From JBFLVN01 sp040758475 (GTDB lineage Bacteria > JAGRBM01): a DNA stretch of 7,711 nucleotides. Positions 1 to 5,701 of the stretch are shown in pieces. Location: contig JBFLVN010000182.1 in the NCBI GenBank assembly GCA_040758475.1, positions 1-7,711 on the forward strand, given 5' to 3'. A program made the translations under genes and the position numbers. Below the pieces are notes generated by a model. That model did no database searches. It was not told where the DNA came from and saw only the letters and a list, made by a program, of their open reading frames with translations. Within the stretch, counting starts at the first letter, position 1. Each line of letters begins with the position of its first letter.

Positions 1-269
1 CCGAGGAAGAGACGTGGAGCGCCCTGATGCAAAATCCGCCAGCCCTCCTGGTGGCCGATTCGGCTATCGCCTCCAGCGGCCTTCTCGCCCGCGTGAGTGG
101 GGAAGAACGCTTCCAGGGCCTTTCGGTGCTGATCATCGGGACCGGAGAAGCGAAGACCCTTGCGGGCCTCAAAGTCGAATACGCCCTGCCATCGGCCGCT
201 CAGAACGAAGTCCGCGACAAAGTGCTGCGGCTCGTGCGCGGCGGCGCCGAATCACCGAAAGCGGCTTAG
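1..269 (+). CDS. 3' end of a gene encoding a possible degenerate receiver (REC)-like domain protein (5' partial)
   Basis: The frame is open from the left edge (first full codon at 3) to a TAG at 267-269, giving 88 visible residues. The ATG at 27 is probably internal, because the frame continues upstream of it without a stop. The pattern resembles the second half of a two-component receiver domain: a hydrophobic strand ending in Asp (ALLVAD, visible residues 14-19), a helix, a second strand (LSVLIIGTG, 40-48) and a last helix (NEVRDKVLRLVRG, 68-80). The usual Lys-Pro before the last helix reads ALPSA, so the conserved lysine appears to be missing. If it is a receiver, it may be degenerate. The gene ends 2 nt before the stop of the opposite-strand cardiolipin synthase. 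That this is a real coding end is fairly likely; the REC assignment is tentative, since over half of the domain could lie outside the window. Confidence 0.6.
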   Translation, partial: EEETWSALMQNPPALLVADSAIASSGLLARVSGEERFQGLSVLIIGTGEAKTLAGLKVEYALPSAAQNEVRDKVLRLVRGGAESPKAA

Positions 270-271
270 AA

Positions 272-1741
272 TCAAAGAACCGGCGAGAGAATTCGCGCCC
301 CTGTCTCGAAGTAACGGGAGAGGAGGGGGCGCTGGGAGAATCTTTCGAGGGTGAGCCGTTCGCTCGCTTTGGTGTCTTCTCGAAGTGTCTTTTCGATCTG
401 GCCCGCGAAGGCCGCTCCGTGGACGATCAGGTTGAGTTCGAAGTTCAGGCGGAAACTCCGCACGTCCATGTTGGCGCTTCCGACGCTCGCTATGTTTCCA
501 TCCACCACGACGGCCTTGGCGTGGAGCATCCCGCCCAGGAATTCCTGGATTTGGACCCCTGCTTCGAGAAGCTCCTCGTAATAACTGCGCCCCGCCCACT
601 CGGCCAGGAGATGGTTCGAACGGCGCGGGACGAGGAGGCGGACGTCGATGCCACGGAGCGCCGCCGTGGCAAGGGCGGCCGCGAGCGCCGGATCGGGGAC
701 GAAGTAGGGCGTGGCGATCGAAATGCTTTTTTGCGCCCCCGCCAGGAGGGCAAGCGTGAGGAGGTGGAGCCGGCCGAGGGATTCATCGGGACCGCTTGCC
801 ACTACCTGAACGACGTCCTGGCCGGCTGGCGCGGCGGGAGGGAAATAGGATTTCGCGGCGAGGCCTTCTCCGGTCGCGAAGTACCAATCGGCCGCGAAAA
901 CCTCCTGGACGAGGGCCGCCGCCGGGCCTTCCACTTCGAGGAGGATGTCGCGCCACGCGGGCCCGTCCTTGGGGGAGAGGCCCGAATATTCGTCTCCCAC
1001 GTTCATGCCGCCCGTGAAGGCGAGGCGGCCGTCCACGACGGTGAGCTTGCGGTGGTTGCGGAGGTTGAAGAACGACCAGCCCCGCACGAGGCCCACGGGA
1101 AGGAAACGGACCATCTGGCCGCCCGCTTTGCGGAGCGGATCGAAGAAGGATTCTTTCGTTTGTCCCATGAAAAGCCCCACGGCGTCTACGAGGAGGCGGA
1201 TTTCCACTCCGCGCCGGGCTGCGGCGCAAAGGGTTTCGAGAAGGCATCTCCCCGTTTCGTCCTGCCGGAAAAGAAAGAATTCGAGGTGCGCGTGGTGGCG
1301 GGCGGATTCGATCCGCGCGAGCAGGGCTTCGAAAGCCGAAGGCCCATCGGTGTAGACCATTACCCGGTTCCCTGCCGCCGGGGGCGGGAGGCCCAGGTTT
1401 TTCGCCGCGGCGAAGAGCGAGGGTTCCACGTCCGGGAAAGAATCGAAGAAACGCTCGCGAAGACGTTCGATCGAACGCCCGAGTTCCGTATCCGACCGGC
1501 GCTTGGCCTCCCGGCGGCTATGGACCCGGTTGTTCCCGAAGACGATGTAGAGAAGAACTCCCACGTAAGGGAAGACGATGATGGCAAAAAGCCAAGCGAG
1601 CGTCGCGCTGGGCTCGCGCCTTCGCAGGAGGACGCGGGGGACGTAGGCCGCCGAAAGGACGTAGCCCCCCGCCGCGAAGAGGAAGGCAAGGCCCACGCCC
1701 GATTCGCGAAGCTCCTCGATCAGTTTGGCCAGCAGTTCCAT
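272..1741 (-). CDS. cls: Cardiolipin synthase, phospholipase D superfamily (ClsA-like)
   Basis: Family enzymes make cardiolipin at the inner membrane by transferring a phosphatidyl group between phosphatidylglycerol molecules. From the ATG at 1741 the protein is 489 residues, close to E. coli ClsA. Two hydrophobic segments (about 15-38 and 47-69) form the PLDc_N membrane anchor, followed by a basic stretch (RVHSRREAKRR). Two complete HKD catalytic motifs follow: HRKLTVVD at 230-237 with GG at 244-245, and HAKAVVVD at 407-414 followed by GSAN at 421-424. All catalytic His, Lys and Asp residues are present, so it should be active. An in-frame TTG at 1793-1795 would add 18 residues. I prefer the ATG because the added residues are not hydrophobic and the total length then fits the family, but neither start has a strong ribosome binding site. 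Other PLD-family transferases are possible; cardiolipin synthase is much the best fit. Confidence 0.92.
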   Translation of the reverse strand: MELLAKLIEELRESGVGLAFLFAAGGYVLSAAYVPRVLLRRREPSATLAWLFAIIVFPYVGVLLYIVFGNNRVHSRREAKRRSDTELGRSIERLRERFFDSFPDVEPSLFAAAKNLGLPPPAAGNRVMVYTDGPSAFEALLARIESARHHAHLEFFLFRQDETGRCLLETLCAAARRGVEIRLLVDAVGLFMGQTKESFFDPLRKAGGQMVRFLPVGLVRGWSFFNLRNHRKLTVVDGRLAFTGGMNVGDEYSGLSPKDGPAWRDILLEVEGPAAALVQEVFAADWYFATGEGLAAKSYFPPAAPAGQDVVQVVASGPDESLGRLHLLTLALLAGAQKSISIATPYFVPDPALAAALATAALRGIDVRLLVPRRSNHLLAEWAGRSYYEELLEAGVQIQEFLGGMLHAKAVVVDGNIASVGSANMDVRSFRLNFELNLIVHGAAFAGQIEKTLREDTKASERLTLERFSQRPLLSRYFETGARILSPVL

Positions 1742-1825
1742 CCGCCGAACTATTGCCTTGTCTGTTCCCGGAACCAATGGGCGTAATTCCGCCAAACAAA
1801 GCAGCCCGGCGGGCGGGAAGGGGCC

Positions 1826-1854
1826 TTGAGAAACCCGGGCGGGTCGTCTAAACC
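1826..1854 (+). promoter_or_regulatory. Possible sigma-70-type promoter for tRNA-Glu
   Basis: TTGAGA at 1826-1831 matches five of six bases of the -35 consensus. A weak -10 follows as TCTAAA (1847-1852, 15-nt spacer) or TAAACC (1849-1854, 17-nt spacer). The bases after it (CCCCTGGCC) are GC-rich, as is common in stringently controlled stable-RNA promoters. The placement ahead of the tRNA fits, but the -10 is poor, so this is only a candidate. Confidence 0.3.
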
Positions 1855-1866
1855 CCTGGCCTCTCT

Positions 1867-1884
1867 GGGCGCCTCCCGGCGCCC
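1867..1884 (+). other. Perfect GC-rich stem-loop in the tRNA leader
   Basis: GGGCGCC (1867-1873) pairs fully with GGCGCCC (1878-1884) around a TCCC loop, giving a 7-bp stem. It lies 13 nt before the mature tRNA 5' end. No T-run follows on either strand, so it does not look like an intrinsic terminator. It may fold in the 5' leader of the tRNA precursor. Confidence 0.5.
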
Positions 1885-1897
1885 GGTCGCTTGCCGC

Positions 1898-1975
1898 GAC
1901 CCCGTCGTCTAGGCTGGTCTAGGACACCGGGTTTTCATCCCGGTAACACGGGTTCAAATCCCGTCGGGGTCGCCA
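1898..1975 (+). tRNA. tRNA-Glu (anticodon UUC), CCA encoded
   Basis: The sequence folds as a complete cloverleaf. The acceptor stem is GACCCCG (1898-1904) with CGGGGTC (1965-1971), discriminator G at 1972 and an encoded CCA at 1973-1975. The D-arm GTCTAG...CTAGGAC is typical of bacterial tRNA-Glu. The anticodon stem is CCGGG (1927-1931) with CCCGG (1939-1943), enclosing the loop TTTTCAT; the anticodon at 1934-1936 is TTC, which reads GAA and GAG. The T-arm is ACGGG-TTCAAAT-CCCGT. No mismatch is seen in the acceptor, anticodon or T stems. Besides translation, Glu-tRNA is the usual precursor for tetrapyrroles in most bacteria. Confidence 0.97.
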
Positions 1976-1994
1976 CTTCATCCTTAATTACCCC

Positions 1995-2009
1995 GCGGGG
2001 AAATCCCGC
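1995..2009 (+). other. Small hairpin between tRNA-Glu and the methyltransferase gene
   Basis: GCGGG (1995-1999) pairs with CCCGC (2005-2009), with a possible G-T pair closing an AAA loop. It overlaps a 10-bp palindrome CCCCGCGGGG at 1991-2000, which could compete for the same bases. It sits just before the ribosome binding site at 2012-2016. No T-run follows, so a terminator is unlikely. It could help separate the tRNA from a downstream mRNA, or be chance in GC-rich DNA. Confidence 0.3.
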
Positions 2010-2011
2010 TA

Positions 2012-2016
2012 CGGAG
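2012..2016 (+). promoter_or_regulatory. Ribosome binding site fixing a GTG start at 2023
   Basis: CGGAG lies 6 nt before the GTG at 2023-2025. This selects that start over the in-frame upstream TTG at 1891, which would place the beginning of the protein inside the tRNA gene. Confidence 0.65.
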
Positions 2017-2022
2017 TGTGCC

Positions 2023-2499
2023 GTGATCACTCCTTCCGCCGATGCCGCACGGGTCCGTTTTCCGCCGCCTCTCCTCTATTTGCTCACCGTTCTGACGGGG
2101 GTTTTGCTGCACGCCTTCGTGCTGCCGCTCCCGCTCGCGGCGGGTGGCACGTTGCGGGTTTTTCTGGCGGGAGGGATGGGACTGGCCGCGGTTCTATTGA
2201 TGTGGGGTGCCTTCGGCCGGTTCCGGGAAACGGGCCAGAATCCCAAGCCGTGGACGCCGAGCCCCGAACTCATCACGAACGGCATTTACCGTTACACCCG
2301 CAATCCCATGTACGTTTCCCTGGCCTTGCTCCAGGGGGCCATCGGCGCAGCCTTGGCCAATCTCTGGATCGTGGCCTTGGTGCCGGTTTCGCTCATCGCG
2401 GTCTACTTCGTGGCCGTCCGGCACGAAGAGGCTTACCTGGAAGAGAAATTCGGCGAACCGTACCGGCAATACAAGAAATCGGTCCGGCGGTGGTTGTAG
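2023..2499 (+). CDS. Isoprenylcysteine carboxyl methyltransferase / phospholipid methyltransferase family membrane protein
   Basis: This is a 158-residue integral membrane protein with about four hydrophobic helices (roughly 15-38, 45-62, 95-112 and 114-132). The family signature is clear: NGIYRYTRNPMY at 86-97, then the C-terminal RHEEAYLEEKFG at 133-144 with spaced tyrosines and a basic end. In ICMT/PEMT-type enzymes these C-terminal segments bind S-adenosylmethionine and the membrane-embedded lipid or isoprenoid acceptor. The bacterial substrate here cannot be read from sequence; a phospholipid headgroup, an isoprenoid or another lipophilic group are all possible. The start is GTG at 2023, chosen from CGGAG 6 nt upstream. 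The gene lies 47 nt after tRNA-Glu and 9 nt before the GFA-family gene, so the two protein genes are probably co-transcribed. Confidence 0.87.
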   Translation: MITPSADAARVRFPPPLLYLLTVLTGVLLHAFVLPLPLAAGGTLRVFLAGGMGLAAVLLMWGAFGRFRETGQNPKPWTPSPELITNGIYRYTRNPMYVSLALLQGAIGAALANLWIVALVPVSLIAVYFVAVRHEEAYLEEKFGEPYRQYKKSVRRWL

Positions 2500-2504
2500 G
2501 GAGG
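2498..2504 (+). promoter_or_regulatory. Strong ribosome binding site for the GFA-family gene
   Basis: AGGGAGG overlaps the last base pair of the preceding TAG stop (2497-2499) and lies 4 nt before the GTG start at 2509. The overlap suggests translational coupling of the two genes. Confidence 0.6.
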
Positions 2505-2508
2505 ATTT

Positions 2509-2868
2509 GTGGGAGAAGCGAAAAAATACTCGGGAAGCTGCCACTGCGGGAAAGTCCGCTACGAAGTGATGCTCGACTTGGGGCCGGTACTTTCGTGCAA
2601 TTGCTCCATCTGCTCCCGCAAAGGCCATCTCCTGGCATTCGTTCCGGTGGAGCAATTTACCCTCCTGTCCGGCGAGGGTGCTTTGACGGACTACCAGTTC
2701 GGCAAGAAACGCATCCATCACCTTTTCTGTTCGACTTGCGGTATCTCTTCCTTTTCCAAAGGAATGGGGCCGGACGGCAAGGAGATGCGGGCGATCAACG
2801 TCCGGTGCCTGGAAGGCGTGGACCTTTCTTCCCTCACGATCAAGCCTTTTGACGGAAAAAGCCTCTAG
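2509..2868 (+). CDS. GFA-family (glutathione-dependent formaldehyde-activating enzyme-like / CENP-V fold) zinc protein
   Basis: This 119-residue protein carries the complete GFA zinc-binding cysteine set: GSCHCG (C11, C13), CNCSIC (C30, C32, C35) and CSTCG (C74, C77). In characterised relatives these bind two zinc ions, one structural and one near the glutathione site of Gfa, which speeds formation of S-hydroxymethylglutathione from formaldehyde. Most bacterial members have no proven substrate, and that original activity has been questioned, so only the family is secure. No glutathione-dependent formaldehyde dehydrogenase gene is nearby to support a detoxification role. The length is typical of a single GFA domain. 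The start is GTG behind a strong AGGGAGG. The preceding methyltransferase gene is 9 nt away. The gene ends 6 nt before the stop of the convergent GGDEF-like gene. Confidence 0.9.
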   Translation: MGEAKKYSGSCHCGKVRYEVMLDLGPVLSCNCSICSRKGHLLAFVPVEQFTLLSGEGALTDYQFGKKRIHHLFCSTCGISSFSKGMGPDGKEMRAINVRCLEGVDLSSLTIKPFDGKSL

Positions 2869-2874
2869 CCGTTC

Positions 2875-4125
2875 CTAGTTTGGCCGGATGTTCGGAAGCA
2901 TCGCGGGCTCCGTGGGGTAGGGGACTTCCTTGTCCAAGTCCTCGACGATCACCCGGGAGATGGAGATGTCCACGCTCGGGGCCGTGTCCTGGAGGCAGTT
3001 GAGGGCGGCCCCCAAGAGGCCGTCGGAAGTGACTCCCACGGGCCAGGCGGTCGTGGCCGTGGCGATCCGGAGGGCGAGTTCCGAGAGGGCGCCGTCGGAT
3101 TTCGTGGCGGCGCCGATTTCCAAGCGGATTCGGCTCGCCACGGTGTGGGCGTTTACGCTTCCCGCCTCGGGCAGGATCACGGCGAACTGGTTCCAGGCGA
3201 GTTGTCCCACCGTGTCTTCCTCGATGCGGATGGATTTGAGTACGGCGTTCGCGGTTATTTCCACCGCCCGTTCGTAAACGGGGTCGTCGGGCTCGCGGTC
3301 GCTCGAAAAGAGATCGCCCACCTCCACGACGATCACCGAGAGGCCGTCGATCTCCCGCTTGGACCGCTCGATCTCTTCCTGGAGTTGTACGAGAAAACGG
3401 CCGCGGGGAAGGATCCCGTTGGGGGTGCTTCCCGCGTCCGCGGAATCGAAACAAGCCGATACGCCGGCCCAGGCGCCGGTGCTCGCCCGCCCCACGGCCA
3501 GGGAGGCGATCAGGGGGGCTGCCACGAAGGCAAAAAGCCACGGCGCGGTCGCGGAGGGCATGGCGTGGAAGGCGGGGGCGAGGGGATGGGCCGGGGGATC
3601 GCCGCCCGCAAGGCTGGCCGCCAGGAGCGCTCCGTAGGCTACGAGAAGTGCCGTGGCGTACTGGACCGCGAGGCGCCGGGGGGTGAGGGTGAAAACCGCG
3701 ACACCGGAGGCCAGGCAGGCGGCCATCAACCACACCGAAGCGGGGCCGGCCGCCCAGGCGAGGAGACCGAAGTGCACGAGGTCTCGGACGAGGGCGAAGA
3801 TGAGAAGGGTTTTGTATTGGGAAGCTTCCTTGCGCCGGAACCGCTCGGCCCAATGCCGGGATTGGAGGAGGTGGAAGATCGCCGCGGTAGCCAGGCCGTA
3901 CTCGATGAGGAGGAAATGATAGAGGAGGGAGAAATCCCCTTCTTCCGGCCAGAGGTTCGAGGTCCGCACCCAGAGTTCGAAGAGGATGGCCGCTGCCAGG
4001 GCGGCGGCTCCGGTGGCTGAGAAGCAGTAGAGAGCGATGCGGTAGGAGCGGATGTGCGGAGGAAGCGTTTTCGTCCAGGCATCCGGACGGGCGGCGGCGG
4101 CCGCCGTGGCGGTGGTGCTTTTCAC
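2875..4125 (-). CDS. Six-helix membrane protein with a degenerate GGDEF domain (AWNQF), probably not a diguanylate cyclase
   Basis: The protein has 416 residues. Six hydrophobic segments are visible at about 28-53, 68-88, 103-126, 128-148, 153-175 and 193-212. A cytoplasmic domain at about 237-340 has the order of a GGDEF domain: a start resembling the xNRxxF segment (LPRGRFLVQL, 239-248), a strand LSVIVVEVGD (262-271), a helix, then QLAWNQFAVILP (308-319) where cyclases have RLGGDEFAVLLP. The GGDEF signature is therefore AWNQF at 310-314. The metal-binding Asp of the DxDxFK motif aligns with Glu268 and the next Asp with Gly. The RxxD inhibitory site is also not intact. Cyclic di-GMP synthesis is unlikely; a sensing, binding or scaffold role is an inference. 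The start is GTG behind GGGAGGG with a 7-nt gap. The MFS gene lies 130 nt upstream on the same strand. Confidence 0.82.
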   Translation of the reverse strand: MKSTTATAAAAARPDAWTKTLPPHIRSYRIALYCFSATGAAALAAAILFELWVRTSNLWPEEGDFSLLYHFLLIEYGLATAAIFHLLQSRHWAERFRRKEASQYKTLLIFALVRDLVHFGLLAWAAGPASVWLMAACLASGVAVFTLTPRRLAVQYATALLVAYGALLAASLAGGDPPAHPLAPAFHAMPSATAPWLFAFVAAPLIASLAVGRASTGAWAGVSACFDSADAGSTPNGILPRGRFLVQLQEEIERSKREIDGLSVIVVEVGDLFSSDREPDDPVYERAVEITANAVLKSIRIEEDTVGQLAWNQFAVILPEAGSVNAHTVASRIRLEIGAATKSDGALSELALRIATATTAWPVGVTSDGLLGAALNCLQDTAPSVDISISRVIVEDLDKEVPYPTEPAMLPNIRPN

Positions 4126-4132
4126 GATCGTT

Positions 4133-4139
4133 CCCTCCC
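4133..4139 (-). promoter_or_regulatory. Ribosome binding site for the GGDEF-like gene
   Basis: On the minus strand this reads GGGAGGG, 7 nt before the GTG start at 4125-4123. It is the best-placed Shine-Dalgarno sequence among the minus-strand genes and fixes the start. Confidence 0.7.
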
Positions 4140-4255
4140 GAACTCGCGATACTTCAGATTGTCCGATGCCGTTTCAGGATGCTTTCCGGCGCTGTCCTTT
4201 CGAGGTGCGAATCAATTTAAAAGGTTACCGGGGCCCCTTGCGGGAGGCAAGCCGC

Positions 4256-5524
4256 CTACTCCGCCATCTCCGGCGCCGGTATCGGTTCGATCGCGGACGG
4301 CGCCTCTTCTACGTGTAGTTTTTCGGTCAGGAACAGGCCCGCCAGGACGCAGACGAGCCCGCCCAGGAGCACGGTGGCCTGGGCACCGATTTTTTCCGCG
4401 AGCGCCCCTGCCAGTAGGCTTCCATAGGGAAGGGCCCCGATCACGGCCACGCCGAAGAGGGCCATCACCCGCCCCCGCATTTGATCGTTTACGAGCGTCT
4501 GGACGAGGACGTTCCCCGACGTGATGACGACGAGCATGGAAAAGCCCGTCACGGCGAGGAGGACCATGGAGAGGGGAAGAAGCGAAGAATAGGAGAAACC
4601 CATGAGGGCAGCCCCGCCCGTCACGCAAGCAGCGCGGACCAAGCGCGCCGAAGGGGCCTTGGCGCTCCGGGTGGCGAGGAAGAAGGTTCCCAAAAGGGCC
4701 CCCGTCCCCGCCGAGGCCACGAGGCGGCCCAGGGTGTTTGCGTCCCCGGCGAAGATTTTCGTGGCGAAGATGGGCATGAGCACGAGGTGGGGGAACCCCA
4801 GAAGACTGATCACCCCGAGGAGGACGAGCACGGCCCGGATGTTCGGGTGGCTCCGGGCGTAGGAAACCCCTTCCCGGAGCCCCTGCCACACGGAGCCGTT
4901 CTTGTGCGCGGCCGCCTTTGGGACGAGGTTCATGGCGAGCAGCATGGCGATGACGGCGAGGAAGCTGACGCCGTCCACGAGGAAGCACGTCCCTTCCCCG
5001 ACGGCGGCCACGAGCACGCCCGCGATGGCCGGGCCCACCATCCGCCCGCCGTTAAAGAGCATGGAGTTGAGTGCAATGGCGTTGGGAAGGTCTTCGCGCC
5101 CCGTAAGCTCGACGGCAAGGGATTGGCGCGCCGGGATTTCGAAGGAGTCCACCACTCCTTGGAAGAGAGCGAGGGCCGCCACGTGCCAGACCTGGATTTT
5201 CCCCGAGAAGGCGAGGGCGGCGAGCGTGAGGGATTTCATCATGGCGAGGATTTGCGTCGCGAGCAGCATCTTGCGCCGGTCCCACCGGTCGGCCAGCACC
5301 CCCGCCGGGGCCGAAAGGATGGACGTGGGGACCTGCATGCAAAAGCCGATCAGGCCGAGCCAGAGGGGGGAGTTCGTCAGGCGGTAGACGAGCCACTGCT
5401 GGGCCACGCGGGTGATCCACGTCCCCACGAGGGAGACCGCCTGGCCCATGAAATAGAGCCGGTAATTCCTGTGCCGGAGGGCCCGGCCGGCGTGTCTCAA
5501 ACCGGAGGATTGATCGGTGGCCAC
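4256..5524 (-). CDS. MFS transporter, MFS_3 (EntS-like exporter) family
   Basis: This 422-residue protein has the hydrophobic pattern of a 12-helix major facilitator. Motif A of the superfamily is present between helices 2 and 3 (GVLADRWDRRKML, 75-87). The segment DSFEIPARQS at 126-135, then NAIALNSMLFNGGRMVGPAIAG at about 148-169, is characteristic of the MFS_3 group that includes the enterobactin exporter EntS. The second half carries the related LVNDQMRGRVMALFG region at 344-358. Such proteins usually export small molecules by proton antiport; the substrate is unknown, and no siderophore genes are present. The GTG at 5524 has no clear ribosome binding site, so the start could be a few codons downstream. 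The C-terminal tail is acidic and proline-rich. It lies 94 nt after the ubiB-like gene and 130 nt before the GGDEF-like gene, so one long transcript is possible but not certain. Confidence 0.92.
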   Translation of the reverse strand: MATDQSSGLRHAGRALRHRNYRLYFMGQAVSLVGTWITRVAQQWLVYRLTNSPLWLGLIGFCMQVPTSILSAPAGVLADRWDRRKMLLATQILAMMKSLTLAALAFSGKIQVWHVAALALFQGVVDSFEIPARQSLAVELTGREDLPNAIALNSMLFNGGRMVGPAIAGVLVAAVGEGTCFLVDGVSFLAVIAMLLAMNLVPKAAAHKNGSVWQGLREGVSYARSHPNIRAVLVLLGVISLLGFPHLVLMPIFATKIFAGDANTLGRLVASAGTGALLGTFFLATRSAKAPSARLVRAACVTGGAALMGFSYSSLLPLSMVLLAVTGFSMLVVITSGNVLVQTLVNDQMRGRVMALFGVAVIGALPYGSLLAGALAEKIGAQATVLLGGLVCVLAGLFLTEKLHVEEAPSAIEPIPAPEMAE

Positions 5525-5614
5525 GGGGGAATTGGGGCGGGTCTCTTCAAAAGCACGAAGCGCCCGCCAAGGGAGTTTGGAGGGAGGGGGCGGCGGTTTT
5601 CAAGGAGTTTTAAT

Positions 5615-5701
5615 ATGCCTATACGGATGGCTGGTCCACTACTGGGCCGCTGGATGCCCTGGTCCGTTTTTCCGCCTGTGCCTTTCCGGCAAGCACGCTG
5701 A
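5615..5701 (+). CDS. Possible 28-residue small ORF antisense to the 3' end of the ubiB-like gene
   Basis: An ATG at 5615 has a well-placed AAGGAG (5602-5607, 7-nt gap), and the frame runs to TGA at 5699-5701. The peptide begins MPIRMAGPLL and is basic, with two Trp and several Pro. I see no convincing promoter upstream and recognise no family. All but its first codons lie opposite the end of the ubiB-like coding sequence. The good start signal is the only evidence, so this is a weak candidate. Confidence 0.15.
   Translation: MPIRMAGPLLGRWMPWSVFPPVPFRQAR

Noticed and set aside
14..1786. A 590-codon plus-strand open frame covering the cls gene
   Set aside because: It is antisense to a cardiolipin synthase with both HKD motifs intact. 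Its product is rich in Arg, Glu and Gly without domain-like patterning, typical of a shadow frame in GC-rich DNA.
1951..1975. tRNA 3' end as an integration (att) site for a mobile element
   Set aside because: I saw no second copy of the tRNA end in the window and no integrase gene. The downstream genes look like ordinary chromosomal genes.
1891..2022. N-terminal extension of the methyltransferase starting at TTG 1891
   Set aside because: It would translate through the complete tRNA-Glu gene. The GTG at 2023 has a proper ribosome binding site and starts just before the first membrane helix.
3145..4020. Long plus-strand open frame opposite the GGDEF-like gene
   Set aside because: It is low-complexity, Gly/Arg/Glu-rich and antisense to a gene with six membrane helices and a recognisable domain.
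4095..4106. Perfect 12-bp palindrome CGGCGGCCGCCG near the start of the GGDEF-like gene
   Set aside because: It falls in codons for an alanine run and is explained by GC-rich low-complexity coding sequence; nothing else marks it as an operator.
4126..4255. Terminator or promoter between the MFS and GGDEF-like genes
   Set aside because: On the minus strand a CTTGC/GCAAG hairpin and a GGGGCCCC palindrome are present but no T-run follows. A TTGCCT/TAACCT pair with a 17-nt spacer is too weak to call a promoter.
5525..5618. Terminator between the ubiB-like and MFS genes
   Set aside because: On the minus strand GCGC-TTC-GTGC followed by TTTT gives only a 4-bp stem with a wobble pair, too weak to support.
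4481..5701. A 406-codon plus-strand open frame opposite the MFS gene
   Set aside because: It is the shadow of the transporter, as shown by its His/Glu/Gly/Arg-rich composition. Only its last 28 codons have an independent start signal, and these are listed separately.
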